From Hahella sp. (GTDB lineage: Bacteria; Pseudomonadota; Gammaproteobacteria; Pseudomonadales; Oleiphilaceae), in contig JANQMN010000132.1 in the NCBI GenBank assembly GCA_028280065.1, positions 1 through 64,000 on the forward strand: DNA of 64,000 nucleotides. The letters are read 5' to 3'. The notes under the pieces were generated by a model. The model was not told where the DNA came from, ran no database searches, and saw only the letters and a list, made by a program, of their open reading frames with translations. Both the position numbers and the translations under genes were made by a program. This document shows, in pieces, positions 41,333 to 50,332 of the stretch. Each line of letters starts with the position of its first letter. Within the stretch, counting starts at the first letter, position 1.

Positions 41333-42370
41333 ATGAAGGTTCTTTTGACAGGCACGGAAGGATATATAGGGATGAGGCTTGCTCCGTGGCTGATAGAAAG
41401 GGGGCACATTGTTGATGGTTTAGACACAGGTTACTATCGAGATGGCACACTCTATCTCGATCCTGTCGGTTTACCCCAGTTGCCTCATATTTTTTTTAAA
41501 GATCTACGTGAAATCAAAGCCACTGATTTAGAAGGATATGATGCGGTGGTGCATCTTGCAGAACTGTCTAATGATCCGTTAGGTGAACAATGTCCGGAGA
41601 TTACATTTGCAATCAACCACCAGGGAAGCGTCCGAATGGCGGAGGCTGCACTCGAAGCGGGAGTAAAGCGATTCGTTTATGCATCCTCGTGCAGTGTATA
41701 TGGAGCTGCCACGGCTGATATTGTGGATGAAAGCTCTCCTGTAAATCCTCAAACAGCTTATGCTCAATGCAAGACGCTCGTTGAACGGGATCTGAAAGCC
41801 ATGGCCGACGAAAACTTCACAGTCGTTTTTTTGCGCAATGCAACCGCTTATGGTCCTTCTCCAAGAATGCGATTCGATATTGTCTTAAACGATCTATGTG
41901 CGTTGGCATGGACACAGAACAAGATTGCCATGATAAGTGACGGAAGCCCATGGCGTCCCATCGTGCACATTGAAGATATTTGTGAGGCTATACGCTGTGC
42001 GCTTGCGGCTCCTTCGGCTGTTGTAAATGGTGAAGTATTTAATGTTGGGAATACTGAGGAGAATTATCGGATAAGAGAGATCGCCTGCATCGTCGGATCG
42101 ACATTTGAAAATTGTGAAATTACCACCGGCCCTCCAAGTGGAGACAATCGGAGCTACCGAGTATCGTTTGAGAAGATTGCCAATAACCTGCCTGGTTTTA
42201 AAACAGGTTGGACCGCCAAGAGAGGAGCAATGGAACTGAAGAAACTCTTTGAGCGTATTCAAATGTCCGAAAATACCTATAAATATCGTGCATATACCCG
42301 CTTAAAGCAACTGAACTACCTAAAGAAGAGTGGTCAGTTGGATACTAACTTATTTTGGGTTCCGCGTTGA
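41333..42370 (+). CDS. NAD-dependent sugar epimerase/dehydratase
   Basis: This 345-residue extended-SDR enzyme acts on nucleotide sugars. The Rossmann loop TGTEGYIGMRL is at residues 7-17, the catalytic region reads SSCSVYGA then YAQCK (Tyr-x-x-x-Lys intact), and RPIVHIEDICEAI marks the substrate-binding half. The activity (epimerase, reductase or 4,6-dehydratase) cannot be decided from sequence. Its stop overlaps the start of the rfbC-like gene, so translation is coupled. It follows the C-methyltransferase gene by 70 nt. Confidence 0.88.
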   Translation: MKVLLTGTEGYIGMRLAPWLIERGHIVDGLDTGYYRDGTLYLDPVGLPQLPHIFFKDLREIKATDLEGYDAVVHLAELSNDPLGEQCPEITFAINHQGSVRMAEAALEAGVKRFVYASSCSVYGAATADIVDESSPVNPQTAYAQCKTLVERDLKAMADENFTVVFLRNATAYGPSPRMRFDIVLNDLCALAWTQNKIAMISDGSPWRPIVHIEDICEAIRCALAAPSAVVNGEVFNVGNTEENYRIREIACIVGSTFENCEITTGPPSGDNRSYRVSFEKIANNLPGFKTGWTAKRGAMELKKLFERIQMSENTYKYRAYTRLKQLNYLKKSGQLDTNLFWVPR

Positions 42371-42930
42371 AATTCATACCAACAAGGCTTGAAGGAGCTT
42401 ATGTCATTGAGGTTGATCCAGCAAGGGATTTTCGTGGCTTTTTCGCCCGGCTGTGGTGTCGACAAGAGTTCGAAAAGCAAGGTATCTCGATGGACCTTGT
42501 TCAAGTCAGTGTGTCTCATAATGCACTGGCAGGTACTCTTCGCGGCTTGCATTTTCAATGGCCGCCTTCTGTTGAAGCGAAACTCGTACGCTGCGAACGG
42601 GGGCGTATTTATGACGTCATTGTGGATTTGCGGCCAGATTCCAGCACATTTTCCAAGCATTTCGCTGTCGAACTTGATAGCCAATCACACAGATCGCTAT
42701 ATGTACCGCCAGGCTTTGCTCATGGTTTTCAAACTCTACTGGATAACAGCGATATAGTGTATATGATGTCCGATTATCATCGTCCCGAGCTTGCCGATGG
42801 CGTGCGATATAACGACCCGCAATTCGGCATAGATTGGCCGATACAAATAACTAATTCTGTTGAGCGTGATCGAAATTATCCTGATTTTAATCCTCAAGAT
42901 TTCTCTCGGCGATTTATGCAGGCTACCTGA
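42367..42930 (+). CDS. rfbC: dTDP-4-dehydrorhamnose 3,5-epimerase-like protein
   Basis: This protein of about 187 residues belongs to the RmlC/RfbC cupin family, which epimerises 4-keto-6-deoxysugar nucleotides. Signatures: FIPTRLEGAYVIEVDPARDFRGFF, SVSHNALAGTLRGLHFQ with the catalytic His, KLVRCERGRIYDVIVDLR, and YVPPGFAHGFQTL. TTG 42367 is chosen because it overlaps the preceding stop (TTGA) and yields the usual family start K-F-x-P-T; a TTG four codons earlier is also in frame. Because the other rml genes are absent, it may act on a CDP-sugar here, as in branched-sugar clusters. Confidence 0.87.
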   Translation: MKFIPTRLEGAYVIEVDPARDFRGFFARLWCRQEFEKQGISMDLVQVSVSHNALAGTLRGLHFQWPPSVEAKLVRCERGRIYDVIVDLRPDSSTFSKHFAVELDSQSHRSLYVPPGFAHGFQTLLDNSDIVYMMSDYHRPELADGVRYNDPQFGIDWPIQITNSVERDRNYPDFNPQDFSRRFMQAT

Positions 42931-42983
42931 TTCAGTGCAATAACTGGGGTAGTTGATCAGGGTAAACAAAGGTAAACAATTAA

Positions 42984-43625
42984 GTGATTTCTCTTTTAGA
43001 GTTAAGCAAAGTAACTTGCCTGTTGTGTATAGGGGCGCATCCAGATGACATTGAAATAGGTGCGGGTGGCACAATAATGCGCCTTATCGATCAGCAACCA
43101 GGTCTTCAAATACGATGGTTAGTGCTTGCTGGCGCTGACCCGACCCGGGCGCGGGAAGCCCGACAATCTGCTAGTAAGTTCACAGAAGGCACGGATGCGG
43201 TACAGGTGGATATTCACGAGTTTAAAGATGGTTATCTACCGTGGCAGGGCGATCAGATTAAGTCCGTATTTGAAGATTTGAAGAGAGATTTCTCTCCGGA
43301 CCTGATCTTGACGCATTATCGGGATGACCTTCACCAGGATCATCGTGTTATTTCCGAGCTTACCTGGAACACCTGGCGCAATCATGGAATTCTGGAATAC
43401 GAGATAATTAAGTGGGATGGAGACCTGGGACGACCAAATCTATACATTCCGTTAGATCAGACCGTTTGTCAGCGTAAAGTGGGCAAAATATATGACAGTT
43501 TTGTTTCCCAGCAATCACGTAGTTGGTTTAGAAAAGAAACTTTCTTGGCGCTGATGCGCCTTCGAGGAGTAGAGTGTAATTCCGAATATGCCGAGGCGTT
43601 TCATGTCAGAAAGATAGTGTGGTGA
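42984..43625 (+). CDS. PIG-L / LmbE family deacetylase
   Basis: This 213-residue zinc-dependent de-N-acetylase-family protein has the metal motif GAHPDDIEIGAGG at residues 17-29 (His and both Asp present) and the third-ligand region HYRDDLHQDHRVISELTW. Family members remove acyl groups from amino sugars or sugar conjugates. In this operon it probably edits an N-acylated sugar intermediate (inference). The start is GTG 42984. The 53-nt gap before it contains a direct repeat GGTAAACAA (twice). Confidence 0.85.
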   Translation: MISLLELSKVTCLLCIGAHPDDIEIGAGGTIMRLIDQQPGLQIRWLVLAGADPTRAREARQSASKFTEGTDAVQVDIHEFKDGYLPWQGDQIKSVFEDLKRDFSPDLILTHYRDDLHQDHRVISELTWNTWRNHGILEYEIIKWDGDLGRPNLYIPLDQTVCQRKVGKIYDSFVSQQSRSWFRKETFLALMRLRGVECNSEYAEAFHVRKIVW

Positions 43626-43691
43626 TATTACTGGCCTCAGCTTGAGACTTTCCAACCAATCTCCAAGGGGTTGCATTCTGGTTGCGGTGGA

Positions 43692-44462
43692 TTACCATAA
43701 TTGCCAAGGCCGATTACCTTGCCGGTCCATATCGTCAAAAGCTTTCTTTTCCTTAAGTGTGTCCATGCAAGCCCAAAAGCCCTGGTGTGGATACGCCAAT
43801 AATTGCTTTTCATCAATAAGACGATGAAAAGGTTCTTCGACAAGCTCTTCGCCATCTCGAATATAGTCAAATATCTGTTGCCTGAATGCGAAAAAGCCGC
43901 CATTAATCCAGATTTCTGACTTGTTGGCCGGGCGAATCTCCTGTACTAATCCATCATTTCCTGTCACAACGGTATGAAAACTTTGATTTGGGCGTACCCG
44001 TATAAAGCTTGCAATCTTATTCTGTTGTTGAAAGTAATGAAGATAATCCGCTAAAGGAAGATCAGAAAGTCCATCACTATAATTGGCAAGGAAAATTTCA
44101 TCATCGCCGAGATATTTTTGCACTGCCTTGAATCGCTGGCCTATATTTACATCCAGACCGGTATCTGCGAAAACTATCTTCCAGTCTGTAAGGTCCCGAT
44201 TAAAAAGACGAATTTCGTTACTCGACCCCTTAATCTCGAAATCATTTGAAATCCATTCTACATAGTTGATGAAATATTCTTTGATTAGGTCTCCCTTGTA
44301 GCCCAAGCAGAGAATAAATTCTTTATGACCAAAATGAGCATAGTATTTCATCAGATGCCACAGAATAGGCCGCTGTCCAATATTCACCATAGACTTTGGA
44401 ATTGTATCAGTATGCTCGCGCAGCCGCGTACCAAGTCCACCACAAAAGAGCACAACCTTCAT
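43692..44462 (-). CDS. rfbF: Glucose-1-phosphate cytidylyltransferase
   Basis: This 256-residue nucleotidyltransferase has the start MKVVLFCGGLGTRLREHTD and the blocks KSMVNIGQRPILWHLMKYYAHFG, FILCLGYKGD, the CDP-glucose-type NYVEW...DWKIVFADTG, and WINGGFFAFRQQIFDYI. These follow RfbF, which makes CDP-glucose from CTP, rather than RmlA. ATG 44462 is chosen over an upstream TTG. It suggests that the cluster builds a CDP-linked deoxysugar. The next enzyme, a CDP-glucose 4,6-dehydratase (RfbG), is not obviously present unless the epimerase/dehydratase at 41333 fills that role. Confidence 0.9.
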   Translation of the reverse strand: MKVVLFCGGLGTRLREHTDTIPKSMVNIGQRPILWHLMKYYAHFGHKEFILCLGYKGDLIKEYFINYVEWISNDFEIKGSSNEIRLFNRDLTDWKIVFADTGLDVNIGQRFKAVQKYLGDDEIFLANYSDGLSDLPLADYLHYFQQQNKIASFIRVRPNQSFHTVVTGNDGLVQEIRPANKSEIWINGGFFAFRQQIFDYIRDGEELVEEPFHRLIDEKQLLAYPHQGFWACMDTLKEKKAFDDMDRQGNRPWQLW

Positions 44463-44558
44463 ATTAATTATCTCTTTCAATATTATTTTCGTTATCTATG
44501 CACTATGTGGATTTGACGTCGGATGCGTATGACTTCATAAATCCGGTAAAGGTGCAGT

Positions 44559-45869
44559 CTAATCGGATAAATCCTTTAGCAGTCCATGATGACGAAGTGC
44601 TTCCGCAGCAAGTGCAATATCCTGGAACTTCAATCCCGATTTTTCTGCAATATCCAGCAGAGTGAACTTGCTGTCAGAAAAATTTAATACCCAGAGCAAG
44701 GCCATTTGGAACCTGGGAACTTCCTCACTGCCACCAATGGTCTGGTATAAATCATATTTCGAAAGCAAAGGTTCGCATTTTGGGTTTTGATTTAAATAGG
44801 TCCGATCATTTTCGATGATATCGAAAATTTCGAGGCAAGTAGTCAGGGAGCCAGACAATTGTTCCGGAGATACAAAACCCAGATTGTCTGCCGATGTGTG
44901 GTACTCGGGAAATCTGCCATGAGGCGTTCTTGATAATCTTCCAACCGGCAAATTGAATCCAGGCGAACAATATTGCCGCTCATCATAACCGTAGGGCGAA
45001 AAATCGAATATCTCAAAGTCCCCTTGCTGCTTGAGAACTTGGATGACTGCACGGTCGATAAGACAGTTGCCTTGACGGCTTCGCTTGTAAGTCATGTAGC
45101 CAGAATCACCAAGGCAGGCGAGTACCAGGCCATGTTTGATTTTTGATACTTTCTCTTCATTAAGCGCCAGCCAGGTTATCGAACCGATCGTAGCGGGTAT
45201 AAACAGAAATCGGTAAGAGTATCGAACCGGCTGAGTCTGCAAATACCTAGCTAAATATGCTGCGATAACCATACCGGAAAGATTGTCATTGGCAAGAGAT
45301 GGGTGGCATACATGGCTGGATACAAGTATTTCATCTTCGGAATTTCCAGCAACAAACACCTCACCGTAGGTTAGGAAACCTGGCTTCAAAGTTGAGTCAA
45401 TACAGACTTCGTATTCGCCATCAGCTAGTTCGTCGAGCTGATTCTGGCTTAGGCAGAATCCCCAGTTTTCTTGGTAGTATGATGTACGGTAAGGAATGCA
45501 ATCCGGTTGCTCAGGTAGAGCAAAAAGATGATTACGCAATTTGCTGAGAGACATGCGGCCATGGAAAGGCACACTGTAGTTTAACACGTGAAGGTTGGAT
45601 TTCTGGAAGTCAATAACTCGATTGCCTTGAGCATCCTTAATCCAGGCATCGCGAATATTCCACTCGTTAGGCACTTTCCAGTCAAAAACCTCTGTGCCGC
45701 TGGGGATTTCGTGGACTGTTAAAGGCACTACCTCATTCAGTCGCAATAAAGTATCTCGTACACCCTTACCGGTAATACTCCGGCAAATCGGATAGAGATC
45801 GGACATGCAGTTAAACAGTTTCCTGCCAAGCTCCTGTTCATCAGAACTGGTAATCTGATCCATTAGCAT
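44559..45869 (-). CDS. DUF4910 aminopeptidase-like protein with winged-helix tail
   Basis: This 436-residue protein is of the kind encoded in surface-polysaccharide clusters. It combines an M28-like zinc peptidase fold, with HVCHPSLANDNLSG at about 208-221 and later EYHTSADNLGFV as metal motifs, with a C-terminal winged-helix segment at about 370-430 (LLDIAEKSGLKFQDIALAAEALRHHGLL). The first domain (SITGKGVRDTLLRLNEVVPL) is characteristic. The substrate is unknown; in sugar clusters it may remove an aminoacyl group from a sugar. It is adjacent to rfbF on the same strand (78-nt gap to the shorter start). There is no signal peptide. Confidence 0.85.
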   Translation of the reverse strand: MLMDQITSSDEQELGRKLFNCMSDLYPICRSITGKGVRDTLLRLNEVVPLTVHEIPSGTEVFDWKVPNEWNIRDAWIKDAQGNRVIDFQKSNLHVLNYSVPFHGRMSLSKLRNHLFALPEQPDCIPYRTSYYQENWGFCLSQNQLDELADGEYEVCIDSTLKPGFLTYGEVFVAGNSEDEILVSSHVCHPSLANDNLSGMVIAAYLARYLQTQPVRYSYRFLFIPATIGSITWLALNEEKVSKIKHGLVLACLGDSGYMTYKRSRQGNCLIDRAVIQVLKQQGDFEIFDFSPYGYDERQYCSPGFNLPVGRLSRTPHGRFPEYHTSADNLGFVSPEQLSGSLTTCLEIFDIIENDRTYLNQNPKCEPLLSKYDLYQTIGGSEEVPRFQMALLWVLNFSDSKFTLLDIAEKSGLKFQDIALAAEALRHHGLLKDLSD

Positions 45870-46165
45870 GGGGAGTTTGCTTTACCTTGGCTGCCAGTTA
45901 GTAAATACGTTGCAAGTAATAGCATAGCTGGATAGGTAGTTAAAATTACTAAGATTAGAAACTTTATAGCTGAATATTATGACTTTCCATAAAAAACTGC
46001 TTTAAAAGAAGTCTAATTCACCTTAAAGATAGCATTCCGGTAGGAAGAAAACCGATATTCAAAGATTCACTAATCCGGGTAGGTTACCAAAATATTAAAC
46101 TGAAGTTTCCCTCCAGAAACTAGTTGCAAAAAACAACAGCAGTAAACCTTCAAAGGGTACTCGAA

Positions 46166-47116
46166 ATGAGAGAAATTAAATCGCTTGATTCCAGTTTTAA
46201 TGTGGAACAACTATCAAAAGGGAAATCAGATCCGGTTTGGTCCATTGCAGTATTTGCTCATAATGAGAGCCTAACTATCCAATCCGCTTTGGAAAGTGTA
46301 TCGGCAACCACGGAGAGTGATGAACTGGAAGTGTATGTGCTGGTTAACGGTTGTACCGATTCAACCGTGAAGAAGGTAAGGGATTGTGCTACAACAGTAA
46401 GCAACTTGTGGCTAATTGAGATTGAGATTGCAGACAAGGCTAATGCATGGAACTTGTTTGTGCATGATGTGTTAACGCCAGAACACATGAAGAGAACGAA
46501 AACCATCTTCTTCATGGATGGAGACGTCACCATTGCTCCAAACACTCTTCCGGTATTAGCAGCAGCGCTTGCCGAAGTCCCTACTGCAGAAGCAGTTGGA
46601 GCTGTACCTGCGTCGGGACGAGACAGGGTCGCATGGCGACAGAGGATGGTTGCTAACGGAATGCTTTCAGGCAATTGCTACGGATTACGCGGTAGTTTTG
46701 TAGATTACTTGAGAAAGCAAAAAATAAGGATGCCTATAGGTTTGATTGGCGAGGATTTCTTTGTCTCCTGGTTAGTGTCTAGTGATGTCTGGAGAGAGGA
46801 TAGTGCTAAAAATCTCGGTCCTCGATGCATATTTCACAACGATGCTGAGTTTTTTTTTCGTTCACTATCACGTTGGCGTCCAGCAGACTACAAAATCTAT
46901 ATGTTTCGTAAATGGCGTTATACGTTGCGGGCTCTTCAGCATCAAATGTTGCTGCTCCTGCTAACCAACGGAGGGTTGGGGTCAATGCCAAAGAATGTCA
47001 CAGAGCTATATCGTTGGGCGCCGCTACCTTCAAGATTAAAATGGTGTGGATTAGATACGCCTCTACGCCTAATAGCAGTGCAATGGATTAGAAGACAGAG
47101 TAGGCTGCAAGGATGA
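46166..47116 (+). CDS. Glycosyltransferase family 2
   Basis: This protein of about 316 residues has a GT-A fold with the GT2 start WSIAVFAHNESLTIQSALESV, the sugar-nucleotide Asp in FFMDGDVTIAPN, and an acceptor-side LIGEDFFVSW. A membrane-associated C-terminus (HQMLLLLLTN) follows. ATG 46166 is chosen because AAAGGG lies 8 nt upstream; the frame extends to a TTG 14 codons earlier. It is isolated, with a 296-nt AT-rich gap upstream that has a small hairpin AGTTTC/GAAACT near 46100 and no gene. Confidence 0.85.
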   Translation: MREIKSLDSSFNVEQLSKGKSDPVWSIAVFAHNESLTIQSALESVSATTESDELEVYVLVNGCTDSTVKKVRDCATTVSNLWLIEIEIADKANAWNLFVHDVLTPEHMKRTKTIFFMDGDVTIAPNTLPVLAAALAEVPTAEAVGAVPASGRDRVAWRQRMVANGMLSGNCYGLRGSFVDYLRKQKIRMPIGLIGEDFFVSWLVSSDVWREDSAKNLGPRCIFHNDAEFFFRSLSRWRPADYKIYMFRKWRYTLRALQHQMLLLLLTNGGLGSMPKNVTELYRWAPLPSRLKWCGLDTPLRLIAVQWIRRQSRLQG

Positions 47117-47281
47117 AATAAAGCTTAGAAGAACGAGTCTCCCGAAAGCTTTAAATACCGGGCTATGTCGAGCTGTAGCAGTTGCGCCCACTGAGCAGGG
47201 TTTCGTAAAGCTAACGATTGAAAGGTCCCGTTCTCTCAGAGGGATCGACCTCAGTTGCTCCGAGCTTAAATCAGGGGATTA

Positions 47282-48169
47282 TCAAGCGCCCCGTAGCAAT
47301 GCCCGTATCACCTTGCGACATGCCAAGGGAGCTAATCCGGCATAACGCCTAATCAGGTACGCCCATACCAACACCTTATCAACAAAACTGATTGGCGCCC
47401 GAATGGCTGTAAGAAAGCGGTAAGAATGAAGCTTGATTCGCTGGCCGTGTGTCGGTTTTACCATATAGCCAGACTTTGTGCCTGCGGACGAATGAGAGTC
47501 CATTAAGATTCCGGTCGTCTCAAAACCGAAACGCCGGAAAAAAAGGCGATCGGGAATCTCTACGAATTTACCGTGCAGGGTTAACTCCGCAATCATGCTA
47601 ATATCCGATCCTGGTAGCGGACGGTTTAGCGAAGTTTGGCGCAGAGCAGACGCACGCATAATGCCGTTCATCACATTATTGTATTTTTCGCGGTTTAGGT
47701 ATTCCGCAAATCGCCTGGACGGTCTATCGTAAATCAAGTGAAGCTGGTCTTCGTATTCGATCACCTGTTCATTAGCACCGTGAATGCTCACAAGAAAGAA
47801 GGCTCGAGGATAGGCGAGAACCACATCATCGCATTCTTCAAGGACCGCCACGCATTTTTCAAAAAAACCTTCCAGACAAATATCGCTGCACGAAGCCCAT
47901 TTGAAATATTTGCCGGATGACAATTCAAAAACGCGGTCGTAATTTCTATGGACACCGATGTTCGAAGCGTTCATGGAATAGTGAACGCGTGAATCTTTAG
48001 CAGCCGCTTGGCGGCAGATTGCCTCCGTTTCATCGGTGGAACAATTGTCGCAGATGATTAGTTCCACGTCGGTGAAACTCTGTGTCAGGATTGAATCTAT
48101 TGCATCCTCGATCCATTTTGCACCATTGTAAACGGGCATTCCAACACTGAGTACCGGCTTTGACTGCAT
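47282..48169 (-). CDS. Glycosyltransferase family 2 (paralog of the 50333 gene)
   Basis: This 295-residue GT2 enzyme starts LSVGMPVYNGAKWIEDAIDS, with the nucleotide-binding DNCSTDETEAICRQ and the metal region YFKWASCSDICLEGFFEKC. Its C-terminal half (FVEIPDRLFFRRF, AIRAPISFVDKVL) corresponds block by block to the 50333-51253 enzyme, so the two derive from duplication. It is cytoplasmic and membrane-associated, transferring a sugar in surface glycan assembly. Donor and acceptor are unknown. Confidence 0.88.
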   Translation of the reverse strand: MQSKPVLSVGMPVYNGAKWIEDAIDSILTQSFTDVELIICDNCSTDETEAICRQAAAKDSRVHYSMNASNIGVHRNYDRVFELSSGKYFKWASCSDICLEGFFEKCVAVLEECDDVVLAYPRAFFLVSIHGANEQVIEYEDQLHLIYDRPSRRFAEYLNREKYNNVMNGIMRASALRQTSLNRPLPGSDISMIAELTLHGKFVEIPDRLFFRRFGFETTGILMDSHSSAGTKSGYMVKPTHGQRIKLHSYRFLTAIRAPISFVDKVLVWAYLIRRYAGLAPLACRKVIRALLRGA

Positions 48170-48354
48170 CAGCCAACCATCACTAATCGTTTGGGAAAAA
48201 GTCTGTCATGGCCGAAAAATACCCAAATTGTTGGTGCCGAACAGGATATTGCACCGATTGCTTTCGTTCCATGAAAAAAGGGTTTAAGCAGTCTTTGCCA
48301 AAAAATAGCCGAACCGGACCGAAGATCAACCCGCTTATCACAAACGGACACGAA

Positions 48355-49320
48355 TTATTGCCCATGTACTTGTCGGTAAACTTGCTTGTGTCGACCAAAC
48401 AGTCCGCTAACTTTGCCCATTTGTCGCATAAAAAGCACCTGTCCCGCCATGCACTGACGACTATTGGTAAAACGCAATAGCACCTGAAAAATGGCAACAA
48501 TACTTGCTAACATTACTCTGCTCAATTCTATAGTCAGGCCTTTTACACCGGGGTTATCTCTCAACACAATGCGCATGTGTCCAGCGCCGTCGCAAAAGGC
48601 GCGCTCCCTTGCCCAGCTTTTGGTTAAGCGTGAAGCGCCGAATACTTCATGACTTTTCGCCAGATGCGCAAATGCAAATATTGCCCCGAACTTTTTCAAT
48701 CGTGTAAAAAATTCTGTGTCTCCTCTGCCAACCAATGCATAAAAAGGATCGAAAATTTGCCCCGGAAATCGGGTACGTATGCTTTTATGTAACAAGACGT
48801 TGGTCATACCATAAATTAAGGGGGTGTAACCACTTTGCGGAGGGTATTGTTTGGGATAACCGGCCAAACCCTGTACCCAGTCAGGTGGCGGGACTTCAAA
48901 CTCAGCGATGACGTTGCCGCCCACCACATCTGCTCGGGTTAACTTCTGAAGTCTTACTAACGCGCTGAGCCATTCCTCTTCGGCCCATTCATCATCGTCG
49001 AGCATCGCTAATGAATCCGCCCGATAATCAACAAAAGCCGATTCCATTAAGGCATTGCGTACTTGAGATATTCCACGCTCCTCAACCACAAAGGCCTTAA
49101 GCGGAAATCTGAATCCTTGTTGCTCATACCGCGCGACCGTTTTAATGCCTTCCTGTAATTCGGCGTCATTGTCCGCAACCACAACCTGCACATCAAAATC
49201 TACCCGTTGGTTTGCTATCGAATCCAGCAAACGCGTTAATCCCTTTGGACGTTTAAAAGTAGGGATGCCGATAACCACTAGTGTTGGTTGGTTTGTAATG
49301 CTGTCTCTTATTTGGCCCAT
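48355..49320 (-). CDS. Glycosyltransferase family 2
   Basis: This 321-residue GT2 enzyme reads VVIGIPTFKRPKGLTRLLDSIA (residues 15-36), then VQVVVADNDAE and AMLDDDEWAEEEWL with the Asp-rich metal site, then VGRGDTEFFTRL. The C-terminus has a hydrophobic amphipathic stretch (RVMLASIVAIFQVLL). It is likely involved in surface glycan synthesis. The 185 nt between its stop and the next GT2 gene hold no convincing gene. Confidence 0.87.
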   Translation of the reverse strand: MGQIRDSITNQPTLVVIGIPTFKRPKGLTRLLDSIANQRVDFDVQVVVADNDAELQEGIKTVARYEQQGFRFPLKAFVVEERGISQVRNALMESAFVDYRADSLAMLDDDEWAEEEWLSALVRLQKLTRADVVGGNVIAEFEVPPPDWVQGLAGYPKQYPPQSGYTPLIYGMTNVLLHKSIRTRFPGQIFDPFYALVGRGDTEFFTRLKKFGAIFAFAHLAKSHEVFGASRLTKSWARERAFCDGAGHMRIVLRDNPGVKGLTIELSRVMLASIVAIFQVLLRFTNSRQCMAGQVLFMRQMGKVSGLFGRHKQVYRQVHGQ

Positions 49321-49526
49321 TAAGCAAAAAGGTTATTGGTTTTAAAGCGATGCTTAGTTCAGTGTAAAACCACTGTTCATCTACTATCGATTGAGAAAAG
49401 ATGCGTTGCCTGGGAAGTGGAGGATTCCGGTGCATCTCACGACCGTAGTTCCAGACTACAAAGTATGCTATAAGATTAGTAAAGACTAACATATTATTCC
49501 AGCCACGGCCTATATAAGGAGGCGAC

Positions 49527-50261
49527 ATGGAAGAAACTGCGCTTTCCGGGCGATGTGTGGTCATTACCGGTGCCACTAGCGATATCGGACAGGCATTGTG
49601 TATGAGCATGGCGTCTGCGGGGGCAAGTTTGGTTCTGCTTGGACGCGATAAAACCACACTGGAATTTCTTGAAAAAAAAGTGAGACGTCTAGCTGCTGGA
49701 GTTGCTATCTATGAGGTCGATCTCACCAGCGATGAGTCCATAGAAACATTTGTAAACCAACTGCGACTTGAGACTGATGCGGTGGACGTTTTAGTACACG
49801 GAGCTGGCTCGTTCGAAATGGGGCCTCTGGCAAGTGCAGATGCATCTGAGTTTGACTTGCTGTTCAGAACGAATGTCCGTGGCCCATATTTTTTGACGCA
49901 GTCCTTGCTACCGCTAATACGCCAAACCCCTGGTCAGATTGTATTTCTCAATTCGACGGTGGGTTTGGAAGCAAAAAAGGGTGTTGGGCAATATGCCGCA
50001 ACCCAGCATGCCCAGCGAGCCGTGGCGGATTCGCTACGCGCTGAGATCAATAATGATGGGATTCGTGTCCTAAGCGTTTATCTTGGCAGAACGGCAACTG
50101 TCAGGCAGAAACGAATATTCGAACTTGAAGGTCGCACATACGAACCGGCGCTGCTACTGCAACCTGGTGACGTTGCCAAAATGGTATTGGCTTCACTTTG
50201 CCTGCCGCGCACTGCCGAAGTTACCGAAATTCGGATGCGCCCCCTGGTCAAATCATATTAG
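49527..50261 (+). CDS. Short-chain dehydrogenase-like protein lacking the catalytic lysine
   Basis: This 244-residue classical SDR has the NAD(P) motif TGATSDIGQAL at residues 14-24, DVLVHGAGSFE (NNAG equivalent) and the catalytic Ser in LNSTVG. The active-site Tyr is followed by Ala-Ala-Thr-Gln (YAATQ) instead of Y-x-x-x-K, so the lysine that activates the proton transfer is Gln. It may be catalytically inactive or use another base. It is flanked by glycosyltransferase genes on the opposite strand and has its own ribosome binding site (AAGGAGG). Confidence 0.85.
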   Translation: MEETALSGRCVVITGATSDIGQALCMSMASAGASLVLLGRDKTTLEFLEKKVRRLAAGVAIYEVDLTSDESIETFVNQLRLETDAVDVLVHGAGSFEMGPLASADASEFDLLFRTNVRGPYFLTQSLLPLIRQTPGQIVFLNSTVGLEAKKGVGQYAATQHAQRAVADSLRAEINNDGIRVLSVYLGRTATVRQKRIFELEGRTYEPALLLQPGDVAKMVLASLCLPRTAEVTEIRMRPLVKSY

Positions 50262-50332
50262 CGCTCAGAATACGCGACCGGATAATTTGCTGGAGCATGC
50301 TCCGCACTCCATGGCTGCACCGACCAGCGTAG

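Noticed and set aside
48208..48480. 90-residue plus-strand frame between two GT2 genes
   Set aside because: Its second half is antisense to the 48355 glycosyltransferase and its Cys-rich start has no conserved spacing.
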